Assembly: GCF_028553785.1 (NCBI RefSeq)
Contig: NZ_CP067136.1
Span: 3,284,501-3,348,500, forward strand
Direction: 5' to 3'
Length of the DNA stretch: 64,000 nt
From: Paracoccus fistulariae
GTDB taxonomy: Bacteria; Pseudomonadota; Alphaproteobacteria; Rhodobacterales; Rhodobacteraceae
Part shown: piece after piece, positions 44,065 through 54,161 of the stretch
Layout of the letters: each line of letters starts with the position of its first letter
How positions within the stretch are numbered: position 1 is the first letter of the stretch
Notes under the pieces: generated by a model
Database searches by the model: none
What the model was told of the DNA's origin: nothing
What the model saw: only the letters and a program-made list of their open reading frames with translations
Position numbers and translations under genes: made by a program

Positions 44065-44550
44065 TTACTGCGGAATGCGCAGCTTCTGGCCGGGATAGAT
44101 CTTGTCGGGATCGCTGAGCATCGGGCGGTTTGCCTCGAAAATGGCGTGATATTTATTGGCATCGCCCAGATATTTCTTGGCAATGGCCGACAGGGTTTCG
44201 CCCTTTTCGACGGTGTGGAAGACCGGATCCTTGGCACCGGCTTCTTCCGGCAGATCGGCCTCGACCTTGGCGATGCCTTCGATATTGCCGACCGCAAGCA
44301 CCAGCTTTTCAAGCGTCTCGCGATCAGCGCCGCGCGATTCGACTTTGACGGTATCGCCGCGCAGCGTCAGGTGGACATCGCTGCTGTCCAGATTCAATGC
44401 GCGCAATTCCGCCTTCAGCGCCTCGACCTTGCGGGTCGTTTCGGCGTCCTGACCCGGCTTTTCGGGGGTCTCGGCGGTTTTCGGCGTAGCCGCTTCGGCC
44501 TTGCCGAAAATCGACTTGCCCGCGTCTTTTACGAAGTCCCAGATGGCCAT
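44065..44550 (-). CDS. BON and LysM domain protein (Kbp/YgaU-like)
   Basis: A 161-residue protein starting MAIWDFVKDAGKSIFGKAEA, as in E. coli Kbp. A BON domain spans about 45-100 (LTLRGDTVKVESRGADRETL), and a C-terminal LysM covers about 108-160 (FHTVEKGETLSAIAKKYLGD and DKIYPGQKLRIP). Kbp binds potassium in the cytoplasm; there is no signal peptide here either. ATG 44550 has AAAGGAC upstream. A monocistronic gene with its own terminator. Confidence 0.92.
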   Translation of the reverse strand: MAIWDFVKDAGKSIFGKAEAATPKTAETPEKPGQDAETTRKVEALKAELRALNLDSSDVHLTLRGDTVKVESRGADRETLEKLVLAVGNIEGIAKVEADLPEEAGAKDPVFHTVEKGETLSAIAKKYLGDANKYHAIFEANRPMLSDPDKIYPGQKLRIPQ

Positions 44551-44728
44551 GCTGCCCGTCCTTTCGGAAAGTTTTAGGTATTTCTCCCGCCCAACGCGTG
44601 GCTTGGGCAAGGGTTCCTGTGGCATAAAACCGCTACCGTTATTGGTTCGTCAACCTCTGACGGTATAAAAGGTCTTATCCCGGATGGGCTTCCGGGAAGG
44701 CAAAACACCTTATCGAAAGCTCGACAAT

Positions 44729-45274
44729 ATGACGTTGAAGATACCCATGCTTTTCATGGGGTGTCTGGTGCTGCTGACCGCTTGCGCCAAGACGACCTCT
44801 TATACCTCGACCAAAAGCCCCGTCCGCGATCCCTATGCGGTTCAGGCCATCGCGCCCGGCGATGCGACCTGCCTCAAGACCAGCACCGCCGAGAACCGTC
44901 ACGGCGCCAGGGCGACGAATGCGATGCGCAGCCGGGCGGGCCTGCCGCCGGTACGGGCCAATACCTTGCTGGCCAAGGTTGCCGCCGCCCATGCCTGCGA
45001 CATGGCAAAACGGGGCCGGATGACCCATCTGGGGACGCGGACCTCTGGTCCGGGCGAGCGGGTGAAGAGGGCGGGTTACCGACCAATGGTTACGGCCGAG
45101 AATATCGCCGCGGGTCCGTTCAGCCAGCCCCGCGTGCTGAGAGAGTGGAACATCTCGTCAGGGCATCGCGACAATATCATGATCCCGCAGGTCAGCGAAT
45201 ATGGCATCGGGCGGGCCATCGGCTCGGATGGGCGGACGCGCTTCTGGACGGCCGTTTATGCGGCGCCGAAATAA
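44729..45274 (+). CDS. CAP-domain lipoprotein
   Basis: A 181-residue lipoprotein with a lipobox (LLTACAKT, Cys at residue 17). The mature part is a CAP/SCP-PR1 domain: NAMRSRAGLPPVRANTLLAK, then AAAHACDMAKRGRMTHLGT with the conserved histidine, TAENIAAGPFS and SSGHRDNIMIPQVSEYGIG with the second histidine. Bacterial CAP proteins are secreted and of unknown function. Alternative start at 44684. It is convergent with the ABC exporter gene 3 bp away. Confidence 0.88.
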   Translation: MTLKIPMLFMGCLVLLTACAKTTSYTSTKSPVRDPYAVQAIAPGDATCLKTSTAENRHGARATNAMRSRAGLPPVRANTLLAKVAAAHACDMAKRGRMTHLGTRTSGPGERVKRAGYRPMVTAENIAAGPFSQPRVLREWNISSGHRDNIMIPQVSEYGIGRAIGSDGRTRFWTAVYAAPK

Positions 45275-45277
45275 GAG

Positions 45278-47107
45278 CTAGCCTGCGGCCCGGGCCGAGC
45301 CGGGCTGGTCAGATTGCGCAGGCTGCTCGGGCGTCTGATCGGTGAATTGCATGCGTGCCAGACGGGCGTAAAGGCTGCCCTGCGCGACCAGTGTCTCATG
45401 CGTGCCCTCGGCCACGATGCGGCCATGTTCCAGCACGATGATCCGGTCTGCCTTCTTCACCGTGGCAAGGCGATGGGCGATGACAATCGTGGTCCGGTTC
45501 TGCGACAGCTTGGCGACGGCCTCCTGCACCAGCGCCTCGGATTCCGCGTCCAGCGCGCTTGTCGCCTCGTCCAGCAGCAGCACCGGCGCGTCGCGCAGGA
45601 TGGCACGCGCGATAGCGATGCGCTGGCGCTGGCCGCCCGACAACATCACTCCACGCTCGCCAAGCGCGGTGTCATAGCCCTGCGGCAGCGCCTCGATGAA
45701 ATCGGCGGCATGTGCGGCCTGCGCTGCGGCCCGGACATCGGCATCGCTGGCATCGGGGCGGCCAAGCCGGATATTTTCGGCGGCAGTGGCTGCAAAGATC
45801 ACCGGATCCTGCGGGACCAGCGCCATCGCCTGCCGGAAATCGTCGCGACGCATGTCGCGCAGGTCGATCCCGTCCAGCGCGACGCTGCCCGATGCCGGAT
45901 CCCAGAAACGCTGCACCAGTTGAATGATCGTGGTCTTGCCCGCGCCCGAGGGGCCGACCAGCGCAACCGTTTCGCCCGGCGCGATGGTCAGGCTGATATC
46001 CTCCAGTGCCGAGATATCGGGACGCGAGGGATAGCGAAAGCTGACAGAGTCCAGCGCGATATGCCCCCTGACCGGGCGCGGCAGTGCGACGGGCTGTGCC
46101 GGATCAGTCAGATCATCCCGCGCGGCCAGCAATTCGCCCAGCCGTTCGGTCGCACCTGCGGCGCGCTGCAACTCTCCCCAGATCTCGGACAGGGCGCCGG
46201 ATGAGGTGGCGACCAGAATGGCATAGATGACGAATTGCACCAGCTCACCCGCCGTCATCACGCCCATGCGGACGTCGCGGGCGCCGATCCACAGCACGCC
46301 GATCACCCCCGCGAAGATCAGGAAGATCACGATGGCCGTCATCAGGGCGCGGGTGCGGATCCGGTGCAGCGCGACATCGAAGGATTTTTCCGTGGCGGCA
46401 TCGAATTGCGCGATGCTGCGGGCCTCGTGCGTGTAGGCCTGCACGGTCTGCGCGGCCAGCAGCGTCTCGGACGCCGCGCCGGAAGAGGTCGCGATCCAGT
46501 CCTGATTGGCGCGCGACAGGCGGCGCAGTCTGCGCCCCAGCACGATGATCGGCACCAGGATCGTCGGTACGATCAGCAGAACCAGCCCCATCAGCTTGAC
46601 CGAGGTCAGCGCCAGCATCAAAAGCCCGCCCGCAAGGATCAGCATGTTGCGCAGCGCGATGGACAGGGACGAACCGATCACCGATTGGATCAGCGTCGTA
46701 TCGGTGGTGATGCGCGACAGGATCTCTCCGGTCATCACCCGCTCGAAAAAGGCGGGGCTCAGGGTGACGACGCGGGCAAAGACGGCCTTGCGGATATCGG
46801 CCACGACACGCTCGCCCAGCCGGGTCACGAAGAAATAGCGGGCCGCCGTGCCAAGCGCCAGCAGGCCGACGATGACCAGCGCCGCGGTGAAATATTCGTT
46901 CAGCAGGCCCGCGCCATCGTCGAAATTATCGACGACACGGCGCACCGCCAGCGGCAGGACCAGGCTGATCGCCGAGGTCAGCACCAGCGCCACGATGGCG
47001 ATCAGCACCTGCCCGCGATAGGGCATGACAAAGGGCAGCAGCGCGCGCAGGGCGCCGACCCGCTTGCTGGTGGGGCGATCTTCCAGTGGGGGATTGCTGC
47101 GTGCCAT
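45278..47107 (-). CDS. ABC exporter, fused membrane and ATPase domains (ABCB/MsbA type)
   Basis: A 609-residue half transporter. Six helices fill about residues 20-310, with the coupling segment ERVMTGEILSRITTDTTLIQ. The ATPase domain has Walker A ALVGPSGAGKTTIIQ (about 377-391), signature MLSGGQRQRIAIARAILR, Walker B VLLLDEATSALDAES and the H-loop IVIAHRLATVKKAD. It functions as a homodimer and exports lipid or drug; the substrate is not evident. The Pro/Gln-rich C-terminal tail is typical of the Rhodobacterales version. Confidence 0.93.
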   Translation of the reverse strand: MARSNPPLEDRPTSKRVGALRALLPFVMPYRGQVLIAIVALVLTSAISLVLPLAVRRVVDNFDDGAGLLNEYFTAALVIVGLLALGTAARYFFVTRLGERVVADIRKAVFARVVTLSPAFFERVMTGEILSRITTDTTLIQSVIGSSLSIALRNMLILAGGLLMLALTSVKLMGLVLLIVPTILVPIIVLGRRLRRLSRANQDWIATSSGAASETLLAAQTVQAYTHEARSIAQFDAATEKSFDVALHRIRTRALMTAIVIFLIFAGVIGVLWIGARDVRMGVMTAGELVQFVIYAILVATSSGALSEIWGELQRAAGATERLGELLAARDDLTDPAQPVALPRPVRGHIALDSVSFRYPSRPDISALEDISLTIAPGETVALVGPSGAGKTTIIQLVQRFWDPASGSVALDGIDLRDMRRDDFRQAMALVPQDPVIFAATAAENIRLGRPDASDADVRAAAQAAHAADFIEALPQGYDTALGERGVMLSGGQRQRIAIARAILRDAPVLLLDEATSALDAESEALVQEAVAKLSQNRTTIVIAHRLATVKKADRIIVLEHGRIVAEGTHETLVAQGSLYARLARMQFTDQTPEQPAQSDQPGSARAAG

Positions 47108-47178
47108 GATGCCTTGTTCTGTAGAAAAACCCCTGACCGTTTAGGCCGGGGGCCTCCCAAGGACAAGCGCCGCAGCGA

Positions 47179-47811
47179 TTAAAGCTCTATATCGCGATCG
47201 GAAATGGCCTGCGACAAAGCGTCCACAGCCGCCGCCAGCCTTTCGTCGACAAGGTGCAGGTATTGCGTCCAATCCGACAGGCCACGCAATTCCTCGGCCC
47301 CGTCGGAAATGCCGCGCAGGCCGATCAGCGGGATGCCGAATTGCTGCGCGGCGCGCAGATGGGCGAAGGTTTCCATATCGACCATATCCTCGGCAATCTC
47401 GTCATAGGTCGCGCCGCTGACGATATTCGCCCCGGTCGAAAGGGTCGCATCCGGGATATTCGGGATGCGCAGGGGCAGGCGGACACGCACCGGCAGATCC
47501 AGCAGCGGGGTCTGTCCCTTTTCGAAGCCCAGGGGCGAGGCGTCCATGTCGCGATAGCCGACGGCGGTGACCTGATAGACCTCTCCCTGCATCAGGCTGG
47601 CCGATCCGGCCGAGCCAAGCGAGACGATCAGCCGGGGCGGGACATGCATCCGCGCCAGCGCCATGGTCAGCTTCACGCCGCCCTCGACCGGGCCGATGCC
47701 GGTGAACAGGGGGGTGATCCGCCGCCTCAGGTGATCGCCATATTCGGCATCCACGGCCATGACGAACAGGACCGGCACCCCCGCGATCTGATCCGGCATG
47801 TGATGTGTCAT
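47179..47811 (-). CDS. 5'-methylthioadenosine/S-adenosylhomocysteine nucleosidase-like protein
   Basis: A 210-residue nucleoside phosphorylase-fold protein. VLFVMAVDAEYG at the N-terminus carries the usual Glu of the water-binding site, VSLGSAGSASLMQGEVY is the phosphate-pocket region, EDMVDMETFAHLRAAQQFG has the ribose-binding Met-Glu, and LRGISDGAEEL contains the Asp catalytic motif (SDGA). This fits hydrolysis of MTA or SAH to adenine. ATG 47811 has GGAAAGGA upstream. Divergent from zapE. Confidence 0.88.
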   Translation of the reverse strand: MTHHMPDQIAGVPVLFVMAVDAEYGDHLRRRITPLFTGIGPVEGGVKLTMALARMHVPPRLIVSLGSAGSASLMQGEVYQVTAVGYRDMDASPLGFEKGQTPLLDLPVRVRLPLRIPNIPDATLSTGANIVSGATYDEIAEDMVDMETFAHLRAAQQFGIPLIGLRGISDGAEELRGLSDWTQYLHLVDERLAAAVDALSQAISDRDIEL

Positions 47812-47920
47812 CGGCGATCCTTTCCGGTTTGGGCCCAAGGCGTGACACAGGCCGGGCGCGCCGGTCAAGTCGCCCGATTGGCCCTTGTCCGCGATCCGGC
47901 AACATGCCAATTGCGGGATC

Positions 47921-49033
47921 ATGGGCAAGATCAGCGATCTGTATCAGCAGCGCGTGGCCGACGGGAAACTGACCCCGGATCCGGCGCAAACCGGGATTCT
48001 GCCCTATATGGACAGGGTGCTGGCGGAGCTGTCCTCGGCCCCCTCTGGCACCGAGGCCCGTCCGAAGTCGCGCTGGCGGTCGTTTTTCGGCAGCCGGGAA
48101 GAGGTTGCCGGTCAGGCGCAGGTCAAGGGGCTGTATCTGTGGGGCGGCGTCGGGCGCGGCAAGTCGATGCTGATGGATCTGATGGCCGAGGCGTCGCCCG
48201 TGCCATCCCGGCGCGTGCATTTCCACGAATTCATGCAGGAAATTCAGGCGGGGCTGAACGCTGCCCGCCAGCGCGGAGAGCAGGACACCGTCAAGCCCGT
48301 CGCGATGGAGGTCGCCCGCAAGGTCCGGCTGCTGTGTTTCGACGAAATGCAGATCACCGATATTGCCGATGCGATGATCGTCGGGCGGCTGTTTCAGGTG
48401 CTGTTCGATCAGGGCGTGGTGGTGGTCACGACCTCGAACCGGGTGCCCGAGGATCTGTACAAGAACGGGTTGAACCGCCAGCTTTTCCTGCCCTTCATCG
48501 AATTGATCCGCGAGCGGATGGAGGTCGTGGAACTGGCCAGCCAGACCGATCACCGTCAGGGCCGCGTGGCGGGCGGGCAGGTCTGGTTCAGCCCGGCAAA
48601 TGCCGAGGCGCGGTCGGAAATGGATGCGATCTGGGCCGAATTGACCAAGGGCGCAGAGGTCGGCCCCTGCGTCATCAATGTCGGCAATCGCAGCTATGAA
48701 CTGCCTGCCGCCACCAATGATGCGGCGCGGGGCAGTTTCTGGGATCTGTGCGGCCAGCCTTTGGGGCCTGCAGATTATCTGGCGCTGGCGCAGCGGGTCG
48801 ATGTTCTGCTGATCGACGAAATCCCGCGGCTATCCTCGTCCTATTACAACGAGGCCAAGCGCTTCGTCACGCTGATCGATGCGCTTTACGAGGCCAAGGT
48901 GCGGTTGATCGCCAGCGCGGCAGATCAGCCCGAGCAGCTTTACAATGAAGGCGAAGGCAGTTTCGAATTCGAACGCACGGCCAGCCGCCTGCGCGAGATG
49001 CAGGATGCAAGCTGGGGCGCGGATCGCGCCTAA
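47921..49033 (+). CDS. zapE: cell division protein ZapE (AFG1-family ATPase)
   Basis: A 370-residue AAA-type ATPase. Walker A is YLWGGVGRGKSMLMDL (K81), Walker B is RLLCFDEMQITDIADAM, and sensor-type VVTTSNRVPEDLYKNGLNR follows; ANDAARGSFWDLCGQPLGPADY-like (NDAARGSFWDLC) is a C-terminal family block. ZapE associates with the FtsZ ring; the eukaryotic relative AFG1 is mitochondrial. No membrane segment is present. It is convergent with folC, with stops overlapping by 4 bp. Confidence 0.95.
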   Translation: MGKISDLYQQRVADGKLTPDPAQTGILPYMDRVLAELSSAPSGTEARPKSRWRSFFGSREEVAGQAQVKGLYLWGGVGRGKSMLMDLMAEASPVPSRRVHFHEFMQEIQAGLNAARQRGEQDTVKPVAMEVARKVRLLCFDEMQITDIADAMIVGRLFQVLFDQGVVVVTTSNRVPEDLYKNGLNRQLFLPFIELIRERMEVVELASQTDHRQGRVAGGQVWFSPANAEARSEMDAIWAELTKGAEVGPCVINVGNRSYELPAATNDAARGSFWDLCGQPLGPADYLALAQRVDVLLIDEIPRLSSSYYNEAKRFVTLIDALYEAKVRLIASAADQPEQLYNEGEGSFEFERTASRLREMQDASWGADRA

Positions 49034-50301
49034 CCGTTCTCGCGCAGGATACGCCCCGCCAGATACAGCGAGCCGCAGATCAGGATGCGGGCATGCGGAT
49101 CCGTGTCGACGATCTGCCCGATCGCCTGCGCCGGGGACTCGGCGGTGCGCGCGGACAGCCCGGCCGCCGTGACGAAATCACGGGTTTCCGCGGCCGACAG
49201 CGTGTTCTGTTCCCCCGGGATGCTGATCGCGGTCAGGCTGGCCGCATGCGGCGCCAGCGGGCGCATATAGCCGGTGACGTCCTTGGTGTTCAGCATGCCG
49301 CAGATCAGATGGGTCGGACGCCGGGGCAGGGCGGCCAGGGTCGCCGCCAAGGCCTCGCCCCCGGCCGGGTTATGGCCGCCATCCAGCCATAATTCGGCCT
49401 GCGCGCCCGCCAGATCGACCAGCGGCCCATGGGTCAGACGCTGCATCCGGGCGGGCCATTCGGCCTGTGTCACGGCGGCGGTCGCCTGAAGATCGGTCGC
49501 CCCCAACTGCCGCAGGGCGGCCAGCGCGGTGCCCGCGTTCTGGATCTGATGCGCGCCGATCAGATTGGGCAGCGGCAGATCCCAGACCCCGATATCGTCC
49601 TGATAGATCATGCCGTCGCGATCCGGTGCGGCCATCCATTGCTGGCCATAGGCGTGGATCGCTGCCGACAGGCCCGAAGCGCGGTTTTCGATGACCCGCA
49701 GCGCCTCTTCCTGTTGCGGGGCGATGATGACGGGGGTTTCGCGCTTGATGATGCCTGCCTTTTCGGCGGCGATCTGTTCCAGCGTATCGCCCAGATATTG
49801 CGTGTGGTCGATGCTGACCGGGGTGATCACCGTCAGTCGCGGCCTGTCGATCACATTCGTCGCATCCAGCCTGCCGCCCAGCCCGACCTCAAGCAAGGTA
49901 TAGTCGGCCGGCACACGAGAGAAAGCCAGAAAGGCCGCCGCCGTGGTGATTTCGAAGAAGGTGATCGGCTGGCCGTCGTTCACGGCCTCGCATTCCTCCA
50001 GCGTGGCGGCCAGATCGGCCTCGGGGATCAGATCCCCGGCCAGCCGGATGCGTTCGTGAAAGCGCGCCAGATGCGGCGAGGTATAGGCGTGGACACGCTG
50101 TCCCCCGGCTTCCAGCCCGGCGCGGATCATCGCCTGGGTCGAGCCCTTGCCATTCGTGCCCGCGATGTGAATGACCGGCGGAATGGCGCGTTCGGGATGG
50201 CCCAACGCAGCCAGAAGCCGGTGCATCCGGTCCAGGGTCAGGTCGATGACCTTGGGATGCAGCGACATCAGCCGGTCAAGGATCGCGTCGGAATCAGTCA
50301 T
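49030..50301 (-). CDS. folC: bifunctional dihydrofolate synthase/folylpolyglutamate synthase
   Basis: A 423-residue Mur-ligase-type enzyme that adds glutamate to dihydropteroate and to folates. The ATP loop is HIAGTNGKGSTQAM (48-54 core), the folate/Omega-loop region is YTSPHLARFHERIRL, LLEVGLGGRLDATN is the metal site and ITPVSIDHTQYLGDT follows; LWLDGGHNPAGGEAL is in the C-terminal domain. It lies 33 bp after accD, a classical neighbour in proteobacteria. Confidence 0.95.
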   Translation of the reverse strand: MTDSDAILDRLMSLHPKVIDLTLDRMHRLLAALGHPERAIPPVIHIAGTNGKGSTQAMIRAGLEAGGQRVHAYTSPHLARFHERIRLAGDLIPEADLAATLEECEAVNDGQPITFFEITTAAAFLAFSRVPADYTLLEVGLGGRLDATNVIDRPRLTVITPVSIDHTQYLGDTLEQIAAEKAGIIKRETPVIIAPQQEEALRVIENRASGLSAAIHAYGQQWMAAPDRDGMIYQDDIGVWDLPLPNLIGAHQIQNAGTALAALRQLGATDLQATAAVTQAEWPARMQRLTHGPLVDLAGAQAELWLDGGHNPAGGEALAATLAALPRRPTHLICGMLNTKDVTGYMRPLAPHAASLTAISIPGEQNTLSAAETRDFVTAAGLSARTAESPAQAIGQIVDTDPHARILICGSLYLAGRILRENG

Positions 50302-50334
50302 CTCGGAGACACCCGGCAGGTTGATGGGGCCGGA

Positions 50335-51291
50335 TCAGCCGCCCGTCTTGGCGGGGGCTTCTGCCTTGGCAGGTTCGGCGGGAACGGCGGCTGCGGCCAG
50401 TTCCTCGGGCGTGGGGGCGGGCAGATCGCCTTTGGTCGGCGCGGGCAGATTGCCCAGCATCCGCAGGACCGAGATCAGTTCGTCGCGCAGATCCTTGCGA
50501 TGCGTGACCCGGTCCAGCATGCCATGTTCCAGCAGGTATTCGGCGCGCTGAAAGCCCTCGGGCAGCTTTTCGCGGATGGTCTGTTCGATCACGCGCGGCC
50601 CGGCAAAGCAGATCAGCGCATTGGGTTCGGAAATCTGGATATCGCCCAGCATCGCATAGCTGGCGGTCACGCCGCCGGTGGTCGGATGGGTCAGCACGAC
50701 GATATAGGGCAATCCGGCCTCGCGCAGCATCTCGACCGCGACGGTGGTGCGCGGCATCTGCATCAGCGACAGGATTCCTTCCTGCATCCGCGCGCCGCCG
50801 GCGGCTGAAAACAGCACCAGCGGGCGGTTGGTTTTGACGGCACGTTCGGCGGCGGCGATGATCGCGTTGCCCACATACATGCCCATCGAGCCGGCCATGA
50901 AGCTGAAATCCTGCGCGGCGGCAATAATGGGCGTGCGGCCGATATCGCCTTCGGCCACCAGCATCGCCTCTTTCTCGCCGGTCGATTTCTGCGCGGCCTT
51001 CATCCGTTCGGGATATTTCTTCTGATCACGGAATTGCAGCGGATCGGCGATGGGTTCCGGCACCTTCACCTCGACAAAGGCACCGCCATCGAACAGCGCG
51101 GCAAAGCGTTCGCGCGGCGAGATCTGCATGTGGTGATCGCAATTGGTGCAGACGTTCAGATTTTCCGCAAGCTCGCGATGAAACAGCATCGTTCCGCATT
51201 CAGGACATTTCGACCACAGATTCTCGGGCACTTCACGGCGCGAGAAAAGTGAGTTGATGCGCGGGCGGACGTAGTTGGTGATCCAGTTCAT
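50335..51291 (-). CDS. accD: acetyl-CoA carboxylase carboxyltransferase subunit beta
   Basis: A 318-residue subunit that, with AccA, transfers CO2 from carboxybiotin to acetyl-CoA. The zinc ribbon cysteines are C29, C32, C48 and C51 ([14 protein letters not shown]). The crotonase-type core has [19 protein letters not shown] and [19 protein letters not shown], giving the two oxyanion glycine clusters. An Ala/Pro/Glu-rich tail of about 30 residues follows. The ATG at 51291 fits the family; a longer upstream frame is not coding. Divergent from the cardiolipin synthase gene. Confidence 0.96.
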   Translation of the reverse strand: MNWITNYVRPRINSLFSRREVPENLWSKCPECGTMLFHRELAENLNVCTNCDHHMQISPRERFAALFDGGAFVEVKVPEPIADPLQFRDQKKYPERMKAAQKSTGEKEAMLVAEGDIGRTPIIAAAQDFSFMAGSMGMYVGNAIIAAAERAVKTNRPLVLFSAAGGARMQEGILSLMQMPRTTVAVEMLREAGLPYIVVLTHPTTGGVTASYAMLGDIQISEPNALICFAGPRVIEQTIREKLPEGFQRAEYLLEHGMLDRVTHRKDLRDELISVLRMLGNLPAPTKGDLPAPTPEELAAAAVPAEPAKAEAPAKTGG

Positions 51292-51382
51292 TCGCGGGCG
51301 ACCTCGGGCTTGTTGCAGCCTTGGAAATAGGCCGCATGAGAGGGAATTGCAATTGCCGGGGTGTGCGCAGATATTGCGCGCC

Positions 51383-52810
51383 ATGTGGGCCTCGGCTTTT
51401 GTTCTTTTGCATACGGCGCTGGTCTGGGCGCTGATCGCGCGGGTGCTGATCCGTCCGCGGCTGGACCCGTCGACCCGGCTGGCCTGGATCATGGTGATCG
51501 AGGCGATTCCCGTTTTCGGTATCCTGGCCTATGTGCTGTTCGGAGAGGTTCGCATGAACCATGCCGAGGTGCAGCGCATGGCCGATGTGCGCGATCACCT
51601 GACCGGGCTGCGCACGGCCAGCCCGCATCTGGTGGCACGCCCGCCGCAATATGCGCGCACCGTGGTGGCCGCAAATGCGGCGGTGGGCGGCATGGCGGCG
51701 CTGTCGGGCAATCGCATCACCTTGCTGGAGGAAACGGACGGCGCGATCGATCACATGGTCGATGCCATCGACAGCGCGAGGGATCACGTCCATATCCTGT
51801 TCTATATCTGGCTGCCCGACCATAGCGGCCAGAAGGTCGCCGATGCGATCAGCCGCGCCGCTGGTCGCGGGGTGGAATGTCGCGTGATCGTCGATGCGCT
51901 TGGATCGCGTGGACTTGTGCGGTCCGATCTGTGGCAGCAGATGCAGAAGGCGGGCGCGGAATGCGTGACCGCCTTTCCCTGGGGCCTGCCCTTTGTCAGC
52001 GCGCTGTTCCGCCGTCTGGACCTGCGCAATCACCGGAAAATCCTGGTTGTGGATAACCGCATCGCCTTTACCGGCAGCCGCAACTGTTCGGACATGGCCT
52101 TCGCGGTGAAGCCGCGTTTTGCGCCCTGGATCGACGTCTTTTTCACGGTCGAGGGTCCGGTGGTCCGGCAATTGCAGGCGGTCTTTCTGGGCGACTGGAT
52201 GAGCTATACCGGCAAGGATCTGGGCGACATGCTGCAGCTGGTCCCGCCGGCAGGCGATCCGGGCGAAGTCGCACAGGTCATTGCCACCGGCCCGGACAGG
52301 CGTGCAGGCAGCATATCGGATTGCCTGATCACCATGCTGGCCACGGCCGAGGAAAGCGTGATCATCACCACCCCCTATTACGTGCCTGATGTCGCTTTGG
52401 ATTCGGCGATCCGCGCCGCCGCACGACGCGGCGTGCAGATCACGATGATCCTGCCCGCGCGCAACGATTCCCTGGTGGTGGGCGCGACAAGCGAAGGCTT
52501 CTACTACGGGCTTCTGGCGGCAGGGGTGCGGCTGATGCTGTACGGGCCGGGGCTTTTGCATGCCAAGATCATGACCGTCGACGGCCGCATGGCGATGATC
52601 GGCAGCGCCAATCTGGACCGCCGCAGCTTCGAGCTGAATTACGAGGTCAATATGTGCATTCTGGATCCCGGCATTGCCGATGATCTGAATGCCCGGCAGG
52701 CCAGCTATATCGCCCGTTCGCACGAAATTACCTTGTCCGAGGTGCGGAATTGGAGCCTGCTGCGACGCCTGCGCAACAACCTTCTGGCGCTGGCATCGCC
52801 GGTCCTGTGA
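51383..52810 (+). CDS. cls: cardiolipin synthase (phospholipase D family)
   Basis: A 475-residue membrane-bound enzyme that joins two phosphatidylglycerols into cardiolipin. Two N-terminal helices (about 1-20 and 33-52) contain the PLDc_N segment [20 protein letters not shown]. The two HKD motifs are HRKILVVDN (His 217) with [10 protein letters not shown], and HAKIMTVDG (His 393) with [18 protein letters not shown]. Length matches bacterial ClsA. No strong ribosome site is visible before the ATG. The accD start lies 91 bp away on the opposite strand. Confidence 0.95.
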   Translation: MWASAFVLLHTALVWALIARVLIRPRLDPSTRLAWIMVIEAIPVFGILAYVLFGEVRMNHAEVQRMADVRDHLTGLRTASPHLVARPPQYARTVVAANAAVGGMAALSGNRITLLEETDGAIDHMVDAIDSARDHVHILFYIWLPDHSGQKVADAISRAAGRGVECRVIVDALGSRGLVRSDLWQQMQKAGAECVTAFPWGLPFVSALFRRLDLRNHRKILVVDNRIAFTGSRNCSDMAFAVKPRFAPWIDVFFTVEGPVVRQLQAVFLGDWMSYTGKDLGDMLQLVPPAGDPGEVAQVIATGPDRRAGSISDCLITMLATAEESVIITTPYYVPDVALDSAIRAAARRGVQITMILPARNDSLVVGATSEGFYYGLLAAGVRLMLYGPGLLHAKIMTVDGRMAMIGSANLDRRSFELNYEVNMCILDPGIADDLNARQASYIARSHEITLSEVRNWSLLRRLRNNLLALASPVL

Positions 52811-52890
52811 CCGATGGCGCTTGTTCGCGCGGCAGCGGCCAGCTATCCCGGTAGAAGCGTTATTCAACTTGAGGGCGATCCGATCAGGGC

Positions 52891-53658
52891 ATGAGATGGC
52901 TATGGCAGAAACTGCGTCTCAACGCCTCGGGGCAATGGGCTGCTGCGGCTGATCGTGTCGCCCGCAGGCGCAGGCCGCCCCCGGCCGATCTTTATGAAGA
53001 GGCGCGGCTTCTGCATGCCGATCTGACCCGCTTTCTGCAACAGGCCGATGCGCTGCGCCAGAACGGGGCGGGGCAGGCGCTGCCGCAGGCGCGGGCCGGG
53101 ACGGATTGGTGGTGGCGTCCGCTGTCGCTGTCGCGGGCCTGCGAGGCATCGGCGCTGGTCGCGCCCGGTTCGGGACAGCCTTTCGGCTATGAGCTGACGC
53201 TGTGGCACGATTGCCCCCGCCATGCGCTGATCCTGCGCCAGATCCGCAATCAGCGCCACCCGAAGGATCCACCCTATGCGCTGCGTCTGGAAATGCTGGG
53301 CTTCGGCGGCGATTACCTGTCGCTGTCGATGGATCTGCCCGATGAGGCGCGCGCCGATCTGGGAAGCCGTCATGTGCTGCGGCTGGACGGTATCCTTGCG
53401 GCCGAGCGTGCGCTGACCGCCTATGCCCGGATCAATCTGGTGCAGGGGCCGAACACGGCAACGATCCTGCGGCAATTGGGCGATCCGATCGACGGTCCGG
53501 GCGCGGAACGCTTTGCCGAATTCGATCTGGCCTATGCCGATATCACCAGCCGGGCCATCGACAAGGCCTGGGTGGACCTGATCTTCGAGGCTCCGGCCAT
53601 GAATGCGGTGACCATCCACGACCTTGCCCTGTCACGCCATCCCCGCGCCGAAATCTGA
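52891..53658 (+). CDS. DUF6478-type protein of unknown function
   Basis: A 255-residue protein, MRWLWQKLRLNASGQWAAAA at the start, an Arg-rich segment, then GTDWWWRPLSLSRACEASAL and LWHDCPRHALILRQIRNQRH, and a C-terminal block YADITSRAIDKAWVDLIFEA. I recall this as a Rhodobacterales family named DUF6478. There is no signal peptide, membrane segment or catalytic motif I can identify. It is 11 bp upstream of the next small gene, so the two are co-expressed. Confidence 0.75.
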   Translation: MRWLWQKLRLNASGQWAAAADRVARRRRPPPADLYEEARLLHADLTRFLQQADALRQNGAGQALPQARAGTDWWWRPLSLSRACEASALVAPGSGQPFGYELTLWHDCPRHALILRQIRNQRHPKDPPYALRLEMLGFGGDYLSLSMDLPDEARADLGSRHVLRLDGILAAERALTAYARINLVQGPNTATILRQLGDPIDGPGAERFAEFDLAYADITSRAIDKAWVDLIFEAPAMNAVTIHDLALSRHPRAEI

Positions 53659-53669
53659 CGGAGAAGACC

Positions 53670-54050
53670 ATGAAATATGTCGATCACGGTGTTCAGGGCG
53701 GGGTCTGGTCGGGCCAGCTTGGCGCAAAGACCGCTCCGGCCCGCATCTGCGCGGTGCTGCGCGGGCAGGTGGTGGCACAGGGCGACCTGACGCCCGAGGG
53801 CAAGGGACAATGGCGGGTGCAGATCCAACTGCCCGCCGCGCTGATCTCGGACGGGGTGCATTCGCTGGCGCTGATCGCGGATGACGGCGCCGCAGGCGAT
53901 CCGCCTTCGCCCGCGGCGATGCATCTGGCGCGTCTGTCGCTGATCGCGGGGTCGCCGCTGGCCGATGATCTGCAGGCTGAAATCGCCACGCTGCGCGATG
54001 AGCTTGAATTGCTGAAACGCGAATTTCGCCATTTCGCCGCCACAGTTTAG
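53670..54050 (+). CDS. small conserved protein with beta domain and C-terminal coiled coil
   Basis: A 126-residue protein that I do not recognise as a named family. The first 90 residues look like alternating beta strands (GVWSGQLG, RICAVLRGQVVAQGDL, HSLALIADDG), and residues about 98-122 (DDLQAEIATLRDELELLKRE) form a coiled coil with heptad leucines, suggesting oligomerisation. GGAGAAG precedes the ATG. It follows the DUF6478 gene by 11 bp and probably acts with it. Confidence 0.7.
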   Translation: MKYVDHGVQGGVWSGQLGAKTAPARICAVLRGQVVAQGDLTPEGKGQWRVQIQLPAALISDGVHSLALIADDGAAGDPPSPAAMHLARLSLIAGSPLADDLQAEIATLRDELELLKREFRHFAATV

Positions 54051-54161
54051 CGCCAGCCGCATCCATTCGAAACCGTCGGCGGTTCCTTGCGACTGACGGG
54101 GGTTATCGCTATATCAGGGCTTTCTGTTTTGCGGCCGGTATGGCCCAGCTGGGGACGCGAT